Shown here one piece after another: positions 23,041 through 33,207 of a DNA stretch of 64,000 bases. Location: the NCBI GenBank assembly GCA_011503125.2, contig WWBZ02000062.1, positions 2,170,001-2,234,000 on the forward strand, read 5' to 3'. Each line of letters begins with the position of its first letter. Positions within the stretch are counted from its first letter, which is position 1. The position numbers and the translations under genes were made by a program. The DNA comes from Botryosphaeria dothidea. Taxonomy: Eukaryota; Ascomycota; Dothideomycetes; Botryosphaeriales; Botryosphaeriaceae. The notes below the pieces were generated by a model that had not been told where the DNA came from, searched no databases, and saw only the letters and a list, made by a program, of their open reading frames with translations.

Positions 23041-24847
23041 GGTTCTCGTTGTCTTTTTTTTATGACTACGGCTGGGTTGTAACAGCCAGCGACGGAGTTC
23101 TTTATGAGATGGTTTGTCACGATTCTCTTGGGAGGAATGTTTCTGAATACTGCGTGGATATCCCGGATTACGAATGAAAAGTATACTGTTTTCTCTTCTC
23201 CATTTTTCCCATTGCTCGCAGCCATTTTTCTCGATTTCTTGTCGATCTACGGTTTAATAGGCGGTTGGTGCATCTCACTAGAGCTCCAATTGCTCAGTGA
23301 ATTAGAAAACGCGTATATCCCCGCACTCATGCACCAGCAAGCAGTGTCAGCCAGCCAAGAGCAGAATGTCAGCCACAGCCGCCTCCCACCGGTACTTGAG
23401 AGTCGCACACGCATGCGCACACGAACATTGCCGACAACGAACTGCACCCGCATCAGCCAAACAAACGTCGGAGGTGACGTCGGCGCGAGGTGTTGGTGGC
23501 TGTTGCGACGTTCGAAGTTGCGCTCGTCAGGATTATTCAACACTGCACGATGACCAAAGAACATGTACGACCTCCGCATCCGGTCTTCTAAGGGATTCGT
23601 GTATGCGCAGGATCTGGACAAATTGGGACGACCGGTTGGTGGCTTGTCATCCCGAACGGGTGGGGCTTCGAAAAATGTTGGCCGTGTTGGTTTCCCCTCC
23701 GATGTTGGGGGCCAACGAATATTCCCCATAGTAAGCAAATAAAGATCAAGCGTTGCGGACATGCCGGGAATAATTCATTGTACTTCGGAGGGTGTTCTCT
23801 TTTCTGACAAATTGCGGCAGGCGTACGTACACGGCGTGAGCATGCATACATACATATGCGCACCGGACATGTCACAGCGTGTAGGCAAGGGCGATCATCG
23901 ACACGTTTGTACGTTGCACGCGGCCTTTCCTCCACGCTCACATCTCACCCCTTTTCTGTCATGCGCGTATGACTCGCAGGAAGCCGCTCCATGTTGAGCG
24001 ACAGTCGGAGAAAAAGGCCTGGGTTTCGCAGGACGAAGGTTCGCGGCGTTTTGATATCTGCACATGCGGCTCTTGGGGCTAGTAGCGTTACGTGGTTTGC
24101 TTGTATGGAAGGGACGGGTTGTGGAGGTGCTGACGGCGCTTGGCTTGCTGGCTGTCTGTCTCCCCACAGCCAGTCAGCCAACCAGCCCCACGTTGTCTGC
24201 ACGCGTGGAGTGTGATGATCAGGGCTGTTCGGATTCGCATACAACATGAAAGAGCAACGGAGCTCTCGGTTGAGAAGCTGAAACGGACGTTCTCCTCTTG
24301 CCTCATGCATACTTCCCGATAGCCGCCGGGAATATTGATAATCAGGGCGGACCGGGGGTTCTCAGTGCGCACCCGCACACAGAAAAATAACTGCCATCTT
24401 TTTCCGTCTGATTGTCGAGTTGAGAGCAGGAATCTTGCTTTCGCAAAAAAAAAAAAATCCGAAAATCATGAGGCAAGTTTTGCACCTGAACGTGCGTTGA
24501 GCTGAGTCCAATGTTCTCTAGAGCACGTGGACCCGTGTCGCTTCCGTTCTGATCATCTACAACTTCTCTCTTCCAATTCATCCTACCATCTTATTACTAA
24601 TAAACAGTGCCGTCTAACTTTTTGAGGGGGTAAACGAAAAAAAAAGAAGTAATATCTCAGCGCTCGCTTCTAAGGTATCCACAGGTTTGAGAAAGAAAAA
24701 GCATAAGCAAAATCCACCACAGGTATCCACGCCTCTGGTACGGCTCAGAAATGCAGCCTCAGTCGTACAACTCCTCCTCAGCCTCCACATTCCGTCAGAG
24801 TCAATTGAAAACGAAGCCACCTCTTTTCCATCCACATAGACCAACGC

Positions 24848-24884
<37 letters not shown>

Positions 24885-24940
24885 GTCATGAAAAAAAAAT
24901 AATGCCCTCATTATTATACCTTCTCTTGACCCTTTCCCCT
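23041..24940. other. 1.9-kb convergent intergenic region
   Basis: Lies between two convergent genes and shows no supported gene. It contains A-tracts (about 24446-24458 and 24638-24646) and the trinucleotide array at 24848-24883. Short ORFs here are not convincing. Confidence 0.5.
24848..24883. repeat. Trinucleotide microsatellite (CAT)12
   Basis: Twelve perfect CAT units followed by CGT CAT and an A-tract, about 60 bp beyond the stop codon of the minus-strand methyltransferase, probably in its 3' UTR. It is likely to vary in length between isolates. Confidence 0.9.
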
Positions 24941-26615
24941 TCACCTCCCCTTCTTCCTCGCCTTCCTCGCCGACACGAACCAGATTTTCGTCATCAGCCC
25001 GCCGTGTCTCCCCTCCAGTATCTCCTCCCTCGCCTTCGCCAACACCTCCCTGACCCTCCCGACCTCCCACCCCGCCGTCTTCGTCAACAACCTCAAACAA
25101 CTCGCCTCCAACCCCTCCGCACAACACACCAACCACATCTTCCCCATCATCGCCTTCCGCTGATCATCCGGCCACGGCCCCATGGGCACATCCATGCACC
25201 TCCTCCTCACATCGCAGAACCCAGCCTCCTCGAACAGCCGGGGCTGGAGATGGTCCAGCGACAGCGGGCGCCCCGAGTCGCGGGCGGCGGTGGTGGTCGC
25301 ATGGATGAGCCGCATGAGGGCCGAGCCCGAGTAGTCGTCCGGCGTCGCGGCGTCGAGGTCGGGCATCATGTCGACGACCTCGAGCAGGCCGCCGGGAGCC
25401 AGACTGGCGTGGGCTTCGCGGTAGACGGCGCGCCAGTCGCGGAAGGCGCCCTTGAGGTCGCGGATGTGGATGAAGTCGAAGGGCTCGGAGAAGTTCCAGC
25501 CGTAGTCGACGGCCAGGTCGGTCTCGATGGCGTGTTGGCGGTCGTCGTGCTCTTGGTGCGACGGCGGCGCGGGAGGTGGGGGGCTGAGGGCGTCTCTTTC
25601 GGGCAGGGAGTGCGGTTCTGAAGGGGTTTTGGTGGTGCTGCCGCTTGCGTAGCCCTGGTCGATGGCGAGTCCTTCGAGGTCTGCTGTTGTTTGGTCGATG
25701 TGGGCTTTTAATGACGGGGATGCGGAGGGGCTGTGGTGTTCGTGGTAGCTGCTGCTTTCGTAGGGTTCGAGGTCGTCAATCTCCCAGGTGATGTTTGCCT
25801 TTGGGTCGAATTCATCCGAGGCGTCATCGTCGTCGTCGTCGTCGTCGTCATCGTCGTCGTCCGAGTCAACTTCCCTGGCTGGCAGTTCCCAGACGGCCAG
25901 GTCAACGGCGACGATCTCGGCGTCCGGGAACTGGGCTGCTATCTGCGAGGACCACTCGCCCGGGCCGGTGCCTACGTCGAGGATTCGTTGGACGCCGGGC
26001 GAAAGGGGGGCGGTGGTAAGAGCGCCATCGAGGGCGGTTAGGTAGAGGCGGTGCAGGATCTCGAGGCGGGTCTGCTCGAGGCCGTCGCACGGCATGTAGT
26101 AGGAGTCGTTTGGATAGGTGCGTCCATTCTCGACAACATGAGTAAGGTCGGTGGAGTGCAGGGAGCGCGTTGAGTGGCTACGACGGGGGATGAGTCAGTC
26201 CAATTTGACACGCATCCGGGAGTTTGGGAACCGCCGCTTCGGGTCTTGGGAGGATTTGGGACCAGGCCTACCCGCAACCCGGCCCCTTGGGTCTGACAAC
26301 GAGAACAGAAAAATAAAAAAGATGCTGAGCCCGCCAAATCCGCGCCACCGGAGAGCGCAAACCTTCGCCAGCTCCACCTGGGAGGCTTTGCGGTGTGGAT
26401 TAAGCATACCCGGCGGCGCGGGCTGTCGGGACATTCGTGTGTTCTTGGGACGGACGAGGAGGAGTCGAAGGTCGCACAGAAGTGGCGATCACCCAGAGAG
26501 ACGGAGAGCGCACTTACATCGAGCGGGTGCTGATTGACGAGGCTCGACTGCCCGGCCGGTGCCCCGTGGCGTCGTCCATGTCCTGTTCCGGCAATTCCAG
26601 CTGATCGGGGTCCAT
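24941..26615 (-). CDS. LaeA-like SAM-dependent methyltransferase with poly-Asp insert
   Basis: Predicted class I methyltransferase of the group that includes the fungal secondary-metabolism regulator LaeA and many paralogues. Two exons (26615-26518 and 26177-24941) give 444 aa; the 340-bp intron is long and might hide a small extra exon. The family lead-in HVVENGRTYPNDSYYMP precedes the SAM-binding motif DVGTGPGEW (about 100-108) and its acidic partner AEIVAVDL. Between this and the later core lies an insert with 13 consecutive Asp (about 139-151) and a Ser/Pro-rich stretch to about 255. The fold resumes at FDFIHIRDLKGAFRDW, LAPGGLLEVVDM and MGPWPDDQRKAMMGKMW. Whether it regulates metabolism cannot be told from sequence; no biosynthetic cluster is in this window. 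Confidence 0.85.
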
Positions 26616-27328
26616 ATTAGGCGGACGGCGAATATATAGCTGCTCTCTCTCTTCAGGGCACGGCTTGTGTCACGCCGGGTGCCCGCGGGCGATTTAAGTG
26701 CGCTGCGACAGGATCGAGGGGACGCAAAAAAATAAAATAAAAATGTGTGAGCCGAACGAATGTCTTGCGACCCTGACCGAGGGATCAGCAGAGCTGCGGC
26801 AAGCGGGAAAGCCAAAGTCCAAGATTAATAGAGCCCCCTGCTTGAGAGGGCGGAGAGGGCGGTCGTCCTTGCGGAGAGGGGGGCAGAAACGGAGCCAGAG
26901 CGGTGCTGCTTAAGGATGGGTGCTTGAAGCGGAAGCGCGTGCGTGACGGGCTGCAAGCAAGGGGAGAAAAGACAACTGACACGGGGCCGAGATAAATGCA
27001 GGCTGCTGCGATCTCCAGACCCCTCCCGGGGTGCGATTGATCCTGGACGCGCCGTCACCAGATCCTCATAGTGGTGGCGTGGGCAGAGGTGGACAGCAGC
27101 AGCGGGAGCAGCGGCAGGAGGGCGTGATGCAGCGGGCTGGCGTAGCGGACTTGACGCGACACAAGGCGGTGCGAGGCTGCGCGCGCATGCGGCTGCGGTG
27201 GAAGAAGAGAAGGAGCTAGAGAGACGGACGGCGGCGATCAAGCGCAGGCGGTCGGCTGGGCTGGGCTGATGGGTTGATTCGAAGCGGGGCGGCGCGGCGG
27301 CCATGCGTGCGCGAGGGGAGACGCAGAG

Positions 27329-27369
27329 GAGCAGAGCAGAGCAGAGCAGAGCAGCAGCAGCAGCAGCAG
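27329..27369. repeat. GAGCA pentamer and CAG trinucleotide repeat
   Basis: About five GAGCA units run directly into about six CAG units, with scattered CAG triplets just downstream. It is non-coding as far as can be seen. Confidence 0.75.
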
Positions 27370-27522
27370 GTCCAGCAGCACGACAGCAGCAACAGAAGCA
27401 GCGGGCGGCAGCGGCGGGCTAAGAGCGGCGGACGAGGTTCGTGACTGACTGCTCGCCGGCAGCGGAGGAGCTCGTCCGGCAGAGGCAACCAGCCCATGCT
27501 ACAACACCCTCGTCCACGCCCA

Positions 27523-27720
27523 CGCCCTCGCCCTCGCCCTCGCCCTCGCCCTCGCCCTCGCCCTCGCCCTCGCCCTCGCCCTCGCCCTCGCCCTCGCCCT
27601 CGCCCTCGCCCTCGCCCTCGCCCTCGCCCTCGCCCTCGCCCTCGCCCTCGCCCTCGCCCTCGCCCTCGCCCTCGCCCTCGCCCTCGCCCTCGCCCTCGCC
27701 CTCGCCCTCGCCCTCGCCCC
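27523..27720. repeat. Hexanucleotide array (CGCCCT)33
   Basis: Thirty-two perfect CGCCCT units and a thirty-third with a final C, 198 bp in all, flanked on the left by degenerate units. The complementary strand reads AGGGCG repeated, so it contains 33 evenly spaced GGG tracts and could form G-quadruplexes. Translation gives Pro-Ser, Pro-Arg or Arg-Gly dipeptides in different frames, so open frames here are repeat artefacts. It differs from the telomere unit CCCTAA. It lies roughly 0.9 kb upstream of the methyltransferase start. Confidence 0.95.
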
Positions 27721-28184
27721 CAGGCGTCCTCGGGCCTCACGGCTTCATGGCGGGCAGCAGGCGGCCGTCGCTTGCAGGCCGCGCGATCGCTCTGTCGTTG
27801 CTCTGGCCGGGCCTGGGGGGCGCGTGCGGTGCGAAGAAGCCGCCGTGCCGCTGTGCGATTCCACCCAAGCGGGGCCTGGGACCCCAGCAGTTGCGTGCTT
27901 GGGTTTAGCGCAGCCGCTTTTGATCCAGCCGGAGGGGCGCTGGGCACGGCGACAGCCTGTAACAGCCCAGGGAACCGCCCCGAGAGGCCCGCAACGGGCG
28001 CGTGCCAAGGCGGAGCGCTTGGGGGTGTCCGCCCGGCCCTGTCACCATCAATTCCCCGCCGCCGTGTCGCCTGCCACTGCATGAACGCAACCCGCTGACA
28101 TTTTTGATTCCCCAAACGCGGCCACGTATCGTGACATCTGCTGTGCTATCTACCGCCATGCATGCTCCTTTGGGGATAGCCCGC

Positions 28185-30427
28185 CTACTCCACCTGCTGC
28201 CCCTCGAAGATCGGTAGCCGCTTCTCCACATCCGCCCACGCCTGCTCGCCCTCGACCACGCTCTTGACCGCCGCCAATACCTCGTCCTCCGACGCCCGCA
28301 CCTGCTTCGTCGAGTCGCGGTCGCGCAGCGTGATCGACCCGTTCTGCAGCGACTCGAAGTCCACCGTGATGCCCAGCGGCGTGCCCAGCTCGTCGTTGCG
28401 CGAGTACCGCTTGCCAATGCTGGCTCCGGAGTCGTCCACCCGGCTCGAGATGCCCATCTTGCGCAGCTTCAGCCCGATGCGGTGCACCAGCGGCTTGAAG
28501 TCGGCGTTGTTCGACAGGGGCACCAGCAGCACCTTTGTCGGTGATACCAGCGGCGGGAACGAGAGGACCTGTAGCCTTCATTAGACGCATACAATATTGA
28601 GCACAGAACAGACAAACTTACACCGCGGGCACCCTCCTCGTCGCCGGGACGGACCCAGTAGTTGTGCTCGATGATGCTGTACAGTATTCTTCCGATACCG
28701 AATGACGGCTCAATCACGTTGGGCGTGTACTCGCGCGTGTAATCAATCCGCGTGCGCTTCTCGATGTTGATGAGATCTGTGCCGAGCTCGACCTTGCCGT
28801 CACCGACACCAGGGACGTCAACGCTGATCTTGCCCGAGTTCTTGAGGTCGAGCGAGAGCTTCTCGCGCAGCTCCTGAGTCAATCCTTCAACAGCCGCCTC
28901 GACTGCCTTGCCGTCCTTCTTGAACTTGGGGCCGAACTTCTTCTTGTCAATGTCAACCTGCCACTCCTCAACCTTGAGCGGCTCGGCGCGCTTTTCCCTG
29001 ACAAGCAGAGGAGCCCCGGTCTTGTTCATGTGTACCGTCAAGTCTTGGCAGGCAATGTTAGCTCGCGTCGCACGAAAATATCAGCACGGGTGTAACTTAC
29101 CGTACGCGCTGCGATCAGCGCATCCGACGCACTCGATCCAACCGGAGCTGGTGTGGAGCTCAGCATCCCAGCAGTCAGCCGCGTAGTGGGCCATCTCGTT
29201 GGCCATGTGTTGCCTGAACCTAATCTTCTTGGGGTCTGCGCCAATCTTCAACAGGAAAAGCTGTATCCTGGCCAGGAAGTAGCCCAGCGTCTCGTTATCC
29301 ACGATTCCCTTCTCGACAGCTTCGCCAATCGGCGTGCTCTCAACCGTTGTCTTGCCGGAAAGCTGCACATCGCGGTTGAGGAGCTCCAGCTTGACATCCT
29401 TGACCTCGTGGAAGCGAGGGTGCTTCTTGCCGCCCTCAGGGTCCACAAAGTGCTCGATTTCAGCCATCAAGAATTCACGCACACGCAGGAGACCAGCCCG
29501 CGGCGAGATCTCGTTACGGAAGGACTTGCCGATCGAGGCAGAGGCAAAGGGCATCTGCTGCTGGTTGAACTCAAGCAGCTTCTGGAAAGTAAGGAACTGG
29601 CCCTGAGCAGTCTCCGGGCGCAGGTAGCCAGGCATGTTGCTGCTGGGGCCAATGGAGGTCTGGAACATCAGGTTGAACGAGACCGGAGGGAGCAGGTCAC
29701 CGCCCGTAGCAGGGTTCTTGATGTTGTGCTTGACGATAAGCTCGCCGAGCTCCGCGCCATCATAGTTGTCAATCTTGGCGAGGATCTCGTCGTACTCCTG
29801 GACAACGGCGTCGTCCAGCTTGACAGCCTGGATCTCCTTGACCTTCTTCTTTTTCTTCTTGGGGTCCTCCTTCTCCTCGACCTTCTGTCCACGAGCCTCC
29901 TTGTCACCCTTCAGCCGCGACTCGAGAACCTCCTCGACAAGGTGATCCGCGCGGAAGATCTCACCAGTCTTGGGGTCCTTGCACATCCAATCGGCGAACT
30001 TGTCGACGTGACCACTGGTCTTGAGAACCTCATGCGGGGTCAGCATGGTGCAGTCGACCTCAAGCATGTCCTCCTCCAAGACAAAGTGCTTCCGCCACAG
30101 GTCAATGATGTTGGCCTGCAGGGCGCAGCCGGGCGGGCCATAATCGTAGAGTCCGGAGACACCGCCGTAGATTTCGAAGGAGGGAGTGTAGAAGAGGCGA
30201 CGGCGCATCAATGACTCGAGCTGAGCCTTGTCAAAAGGTTCGCCGGTCTTGGTGGTTGCGGTGGAAGCCATGTCGGGCTTGTTCGTGCGCGTAGGAACCA
30301 CGTATTTGAGCGCAATGGGCGTGGACGCGAAAGTTCGAGGCTTCGCAAGGGAGCGGGGGGCGCAAAATCGGGGAGTGGGTCGGGCAATTGAAGCGGGAAT
30401 GCGCAGGAGTTGCAGGACTTGTCGCAT
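28185..30427 (-). CDS. GRS1: Glycyl-tRNA synthetase (mitochondrial and cytosolic forms)
   Basis: Class II aminoacyl-tRNA synthetase charging tRNA-Gly. Three exons (30427-29101, 29043-28622, 28568-28185) give 710 aa. The first ~50 residues are Arg/Ser/Ala-rich without acidic residues, as in a mitochondrial presequence; a second ATG at 30271 (Met53, [10 protein letters not shown]) would give a 658-aa cytosolic enzyme. The first ATG has T at -3 (weak), the second has G at -3 and G at +4 (strong), fitting leaky scanning from one mRNA. Catalytic signatures are present: [20 protein letters not shown] and [11 protein letters not shown] Lys-rich eukaryotic insert ([12 protein letters not shown]) lies near 195-207. 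The anticodon-binding domain ends in FEGQQVE. It is divergent from RPF1. Confidence 0.95.
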
Positions 30428-30689
30428 ATACCTAGCGGCCCCTCGGCGAAATCAAATGACGGGCGAAGCGAATGATGGTGGGGTTGTGACTCTTCTGAAG
30501 CTGTGAGTCTTTTAGTTTGTCTGACCTGCAAACACCCGGCGAATCCGATCCCCGGCGGTGAGCCTGTTGCGGCTTAGCTCCCGGGCAGAAAAGTTGGCCG
30601 CTGATCTGCGCTCGCAACTCGCCGCAAACTTATCGAGCTGCCTTCACCGTTGCCGCCCCAGCACTTGCATCCGCCAACACCCGCCAACC
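30428..30689. promoter_or_regulatory. Divergent promoter region between GRS1 and RPF1
   Basis: Only 262 bp separate the two start codons, so a shared bidirectional promoter is likely. Both genes serve protein synthesis (tRNA charging and 60S assembly), so joint control is plausible. No specific binding site was identified. Confidence 0.55.
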
Positions 30690-32010
30690 ATGGGTGCTGA
30701 GAAGCTCTCCGAGAAGCACGCGCTTCCGTTCAAGACAAACAACAAACAAAAGCGAAATGACCACAATCTCAAGCAGAAGAAGGTCCGCGAGGCGACCAAG
30801 AGAGATGAGAGGATGCGCAGGAAGAGAGAAGAGGCCAAGAACCCACATTTGAAGGAAGAACGATTGGCGCGCAATGTTCCGGTCACCATCGACAAGAAGC
30901 GCACATGGGACTTCGTCGACGGCGACGAGGAGGATATCCTGAACGCAGCGGTCGATGTCGAGCGGCTAAAGAGGCAGAAGCTTGCAGCTGAGGAGGCAGC
31001 TCAACAAGCAGAGGAGGAGAGCGAGGCTGAGAATGAGGATGACGAGGAGGATGATCGCGACAGCATGCTGGACGAGTCCGAGAGCGACGAGGAAGATGAC
31101 GAGGAAGAGCAGGACAAGAAGAAGTCGTCGAAAAAGAAGCGCAGTCAATCACCACCGAGGACACTACGCGGCTCCAGTCCAACTGGCTCTACTACCACGA
31201 CCAGCTTCAGCCTTACCCCTGAGAGTCTTGCTGCGAAATTCCCCGCGCTCTTTCAGCCTCCAAGAGACCCTAAGATTCTTGTCACCACTGCGATCAATAG
31301 CACACTGCACAAGGAGGCGGAGCTCGTTACAACACTCTTTCCTAACAGCCACTACGTCCGCAGAACCGCTCACCGCTACGGACACAAATATTCGGTGAAG
31401 GAAATCTCCATGTTCGCAGCCAATCGCGAATACACAACTGTGGTAATCCTGAATGAGGATCAGAAGAAGCCATCAGGCCTTGACGTGGTGCATCTTCCCA
31501 ATGGTCCCATGTTCCACTTCAGCATCAGCAATTGGATAGAAGGCGCCAAGCTGCCTGGTCACGGTAACCCTACCGAACACTACCCTGAACTCATCCTCAA
31601 CAACTTCCGAACGCCCCTCGGCCTGCTGACTGCACATCTCTTCCGCACAATGTTTCCGCCTCAGCCGGAGCTGCAAGGTCGGCAGGTTGTCACACTACGT
31701 AAGTGGAGGCCACGGTACAGAGTTTATGATCATAGCTGACTCGAGATAAACAGACAACCAGCGCGATTATATCTTTGTGCGTCGACACCGCTATGTGTTC
31801 CGTGATAAGCGTGCATCGGAGAAGCCAGTTGTTGATGCAGATGGCAAGCCAATGAAGGGTGCTGAAGATATTCGAGCAGGTCTTCAAGAACTAGGGCCGC
31901 GGTTCACTTTAAAGTTGCGACGGATAGACAAGGGCATTCAGAAAGCAAGTGGCCAGGAATGGCAATGGAAGGCCGGAAGCGAGAAGGTGCGGACGAGGTT
32001 TGCTCTCTGA
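30690..32010 (+). CDS. RPF1: Ribosome production factor 1, Brix-domain protein
   Basis: Nucleolar assembly factor for the 60S ribosomal subunit. Two exons (30690-31698 and 31754-32010) give 421 aa. The N-terminus is Lys/Arg-rich ([20 protein letters not shown]); a long acidic tract (about 110-155) and a basic KKKSSKKKR patch precede the Brix domain, which spans about 195-410. Family signatures are visible: [11 protein letters not shown] at its start, [32 protein letters not shown], and after the intron [17 protein letters not shown]. The domain ends with [11 protein letters not shown] and a Trp-containing tail. The ATG lies in a good context (caaccATGg) and is the first that precedes the conserved N-terminus. 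Confidence 0.95.
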
Positions 32011-32248
32011 AGAGACAGCATCTGGTTGTGGAAATATACCCATCCATTTTTCGCGATGTATCTTAGCCCCTACAACAGATCGTGGGATCAAGAAAACTAT
32101 GACAATACTTCCCGCTCAAGGGATTCAAGAGCGATTAAAATCCGGTATTCAGTGACTCTGATGATAATGCAAGAACGGGGCAAAGGGCACAGGGAGGGAT
32201 TGCAGCCGATAGTTAGTGGCGACGGCCTCTGGCAAGCATAACTTCGTC

Positions 32249-32327
32249 GGGAGTCGCGGTCGAAGTCCGGACGCGGGCGTGTTGCATTTTTAGGAATAAC
32301 CCTATCCGGACGAATACCTCTACCCCC
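32249..32327. mobile_element. MITE-like palindromic element, copy 2 (diverged)
   Basis: 79 bp with the same overall length as the copy at 50188-50266. Both share the blocks GTCCGGACG, a GCAT..TTT..GG interior and CTATCCGGA near the right end; the terminal repeats have drifted (right end TCCGGACGAATACCTCTACC). It lies between RPF1 and the tRNA-Ile gene. Confidence 0.65.
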
Positions 32328-32761
32328 TATAACACTTACATTGATCTGACTTTATATGGGAAAATCACGCTTGTTGCTAATCGTCGCCTGCAATACCCAT
32401 CTGTATCTGCAAGCCTTCACAGGATGGGTGTATCGAGGCCTCGGATTATCCGATTGGCTGCCTGAGCCCCTCGCTTACTTGTTCCAAATTAAAAAAGGGG
32501 CCAGGCTACTTAATTTTCTTTTCTCCCCTTTAGCACACCACCTTCCAGCACCCTTCGACGGTCCTCTAGTACAGAAGGAATCTTGTTTTTGACGCCGGAA
32601 GCGCATGAGCGTGCGCGTGGGTCGAGCAGTCTTCAAGTGAACCCACACGTCGAAACCACACCTCACAATGTCGACGCGGAGTATAGTTATGAAGTATGCG
32701 TGCTCGGGCCTCACGCAAGCCGTGGATATAAAGAGTATGAGCCGTTTTACTCTCTCGAAAA

Positions 32762-32871
32762 AGTCCTGTGACGCAGTGGCTAGCGTGTCGTTCTTATACT
32801 CTTCCTCCTGCAGGAATTGTATGGCCATTGAGGTTATGCGAAAGTCGTGGGTTCGACCCCCACCAGGACTA
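32762..32871 (+). tRNA. tRNA-Ile (anticodon UAU) with a 37-nt intron
   Basis: The full cloverleaf can be read. The acceptor stem is AGTCCTG paired with CAGGACT (discriminator A at 32871). The D stem is ACGC/GCGT with loop AGTGGCTA, and the T arm is GTGGG-TTCGACC-CCCAC. The anticodon stem is TCGTT/TGCGA around loop CTTATA-A, giving anticodon UAU, which reads AUA. A 37-nt intron (32799-32835) lies after position 37, the canonical site; it contains a TTCCT...AGGAA hairpin. The anticodon stem has one U-U pair at 31-39. T-rich terminator sequence (TTCTTTTGCTTTT) follows at about 32880. Yeast tRNA-Ile(UAU) also carries an intron there. Confidence 0.9.
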
Positions 32872-33207
32872 GGACTTTATTCTTTTGCTTTTCCTTTTGT
32901 TTCTGGGTTGGTTGTGTGTGTGGTTGTGTTGTGGGGCGGCAGGATGCGGCGTGGCGGCATGCACGACGTTTTGCGGGCGCACAACGAAGCCTGCTAGCAC
33001 GAACTTTTCCGGCGTTCTTGGCGTCAGCACCTTGATGGATGTACAATTCTATTTACGAGAGCAACAGTATTCATTCTATACACTTTGCAGCTATTTGTGA
33101 CCTTCGCTTCCACAACCGCAAAGTTACCCCTGAGCAGCGAAAAGAGATGTTATTCTGGTTCAATCAAAGACGCTACATAAGGGAGGACCTTCATTTGAGA
33201 TGACAGT

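Larger units (their letters stand above)
26616..28184. other. GC-rich gap with repeats, upstream of the methyltransferase gene
   Basis: About 1.6 kb between the 5' end of the methyltransferase and the 3' end of GRS1, both on the minus strand. It contains a short GAGCA/CAG repeat (about 27329-27369) and the long CGCCCT array annotated separately. Long open frames cross the array on both strands only because a six-base repeat has no stops; they do not look like proteins. Confidence 0.6.

Noticed and set aside
27523..27720. CRISPR-like or telomere-like array
   Set aside because: Units are contiguous with no spacers, and the unit CGCCCT is not the fungal telomere repeat CCCTAA.
27216..28115. Long frames of Arg-Gly or Pro-Ser dipeptides on both strands across the CGCCCT array
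   Set aside because: They exist only because a hexanucleotide repeat lacks stops; flanks have no protein-like composition and no splice or start context.
29153..30214. 353-codon frame antisense to GRS1
   Set aside because: Antisense shadow of a conserved synthetase exon; no recognisable domain.
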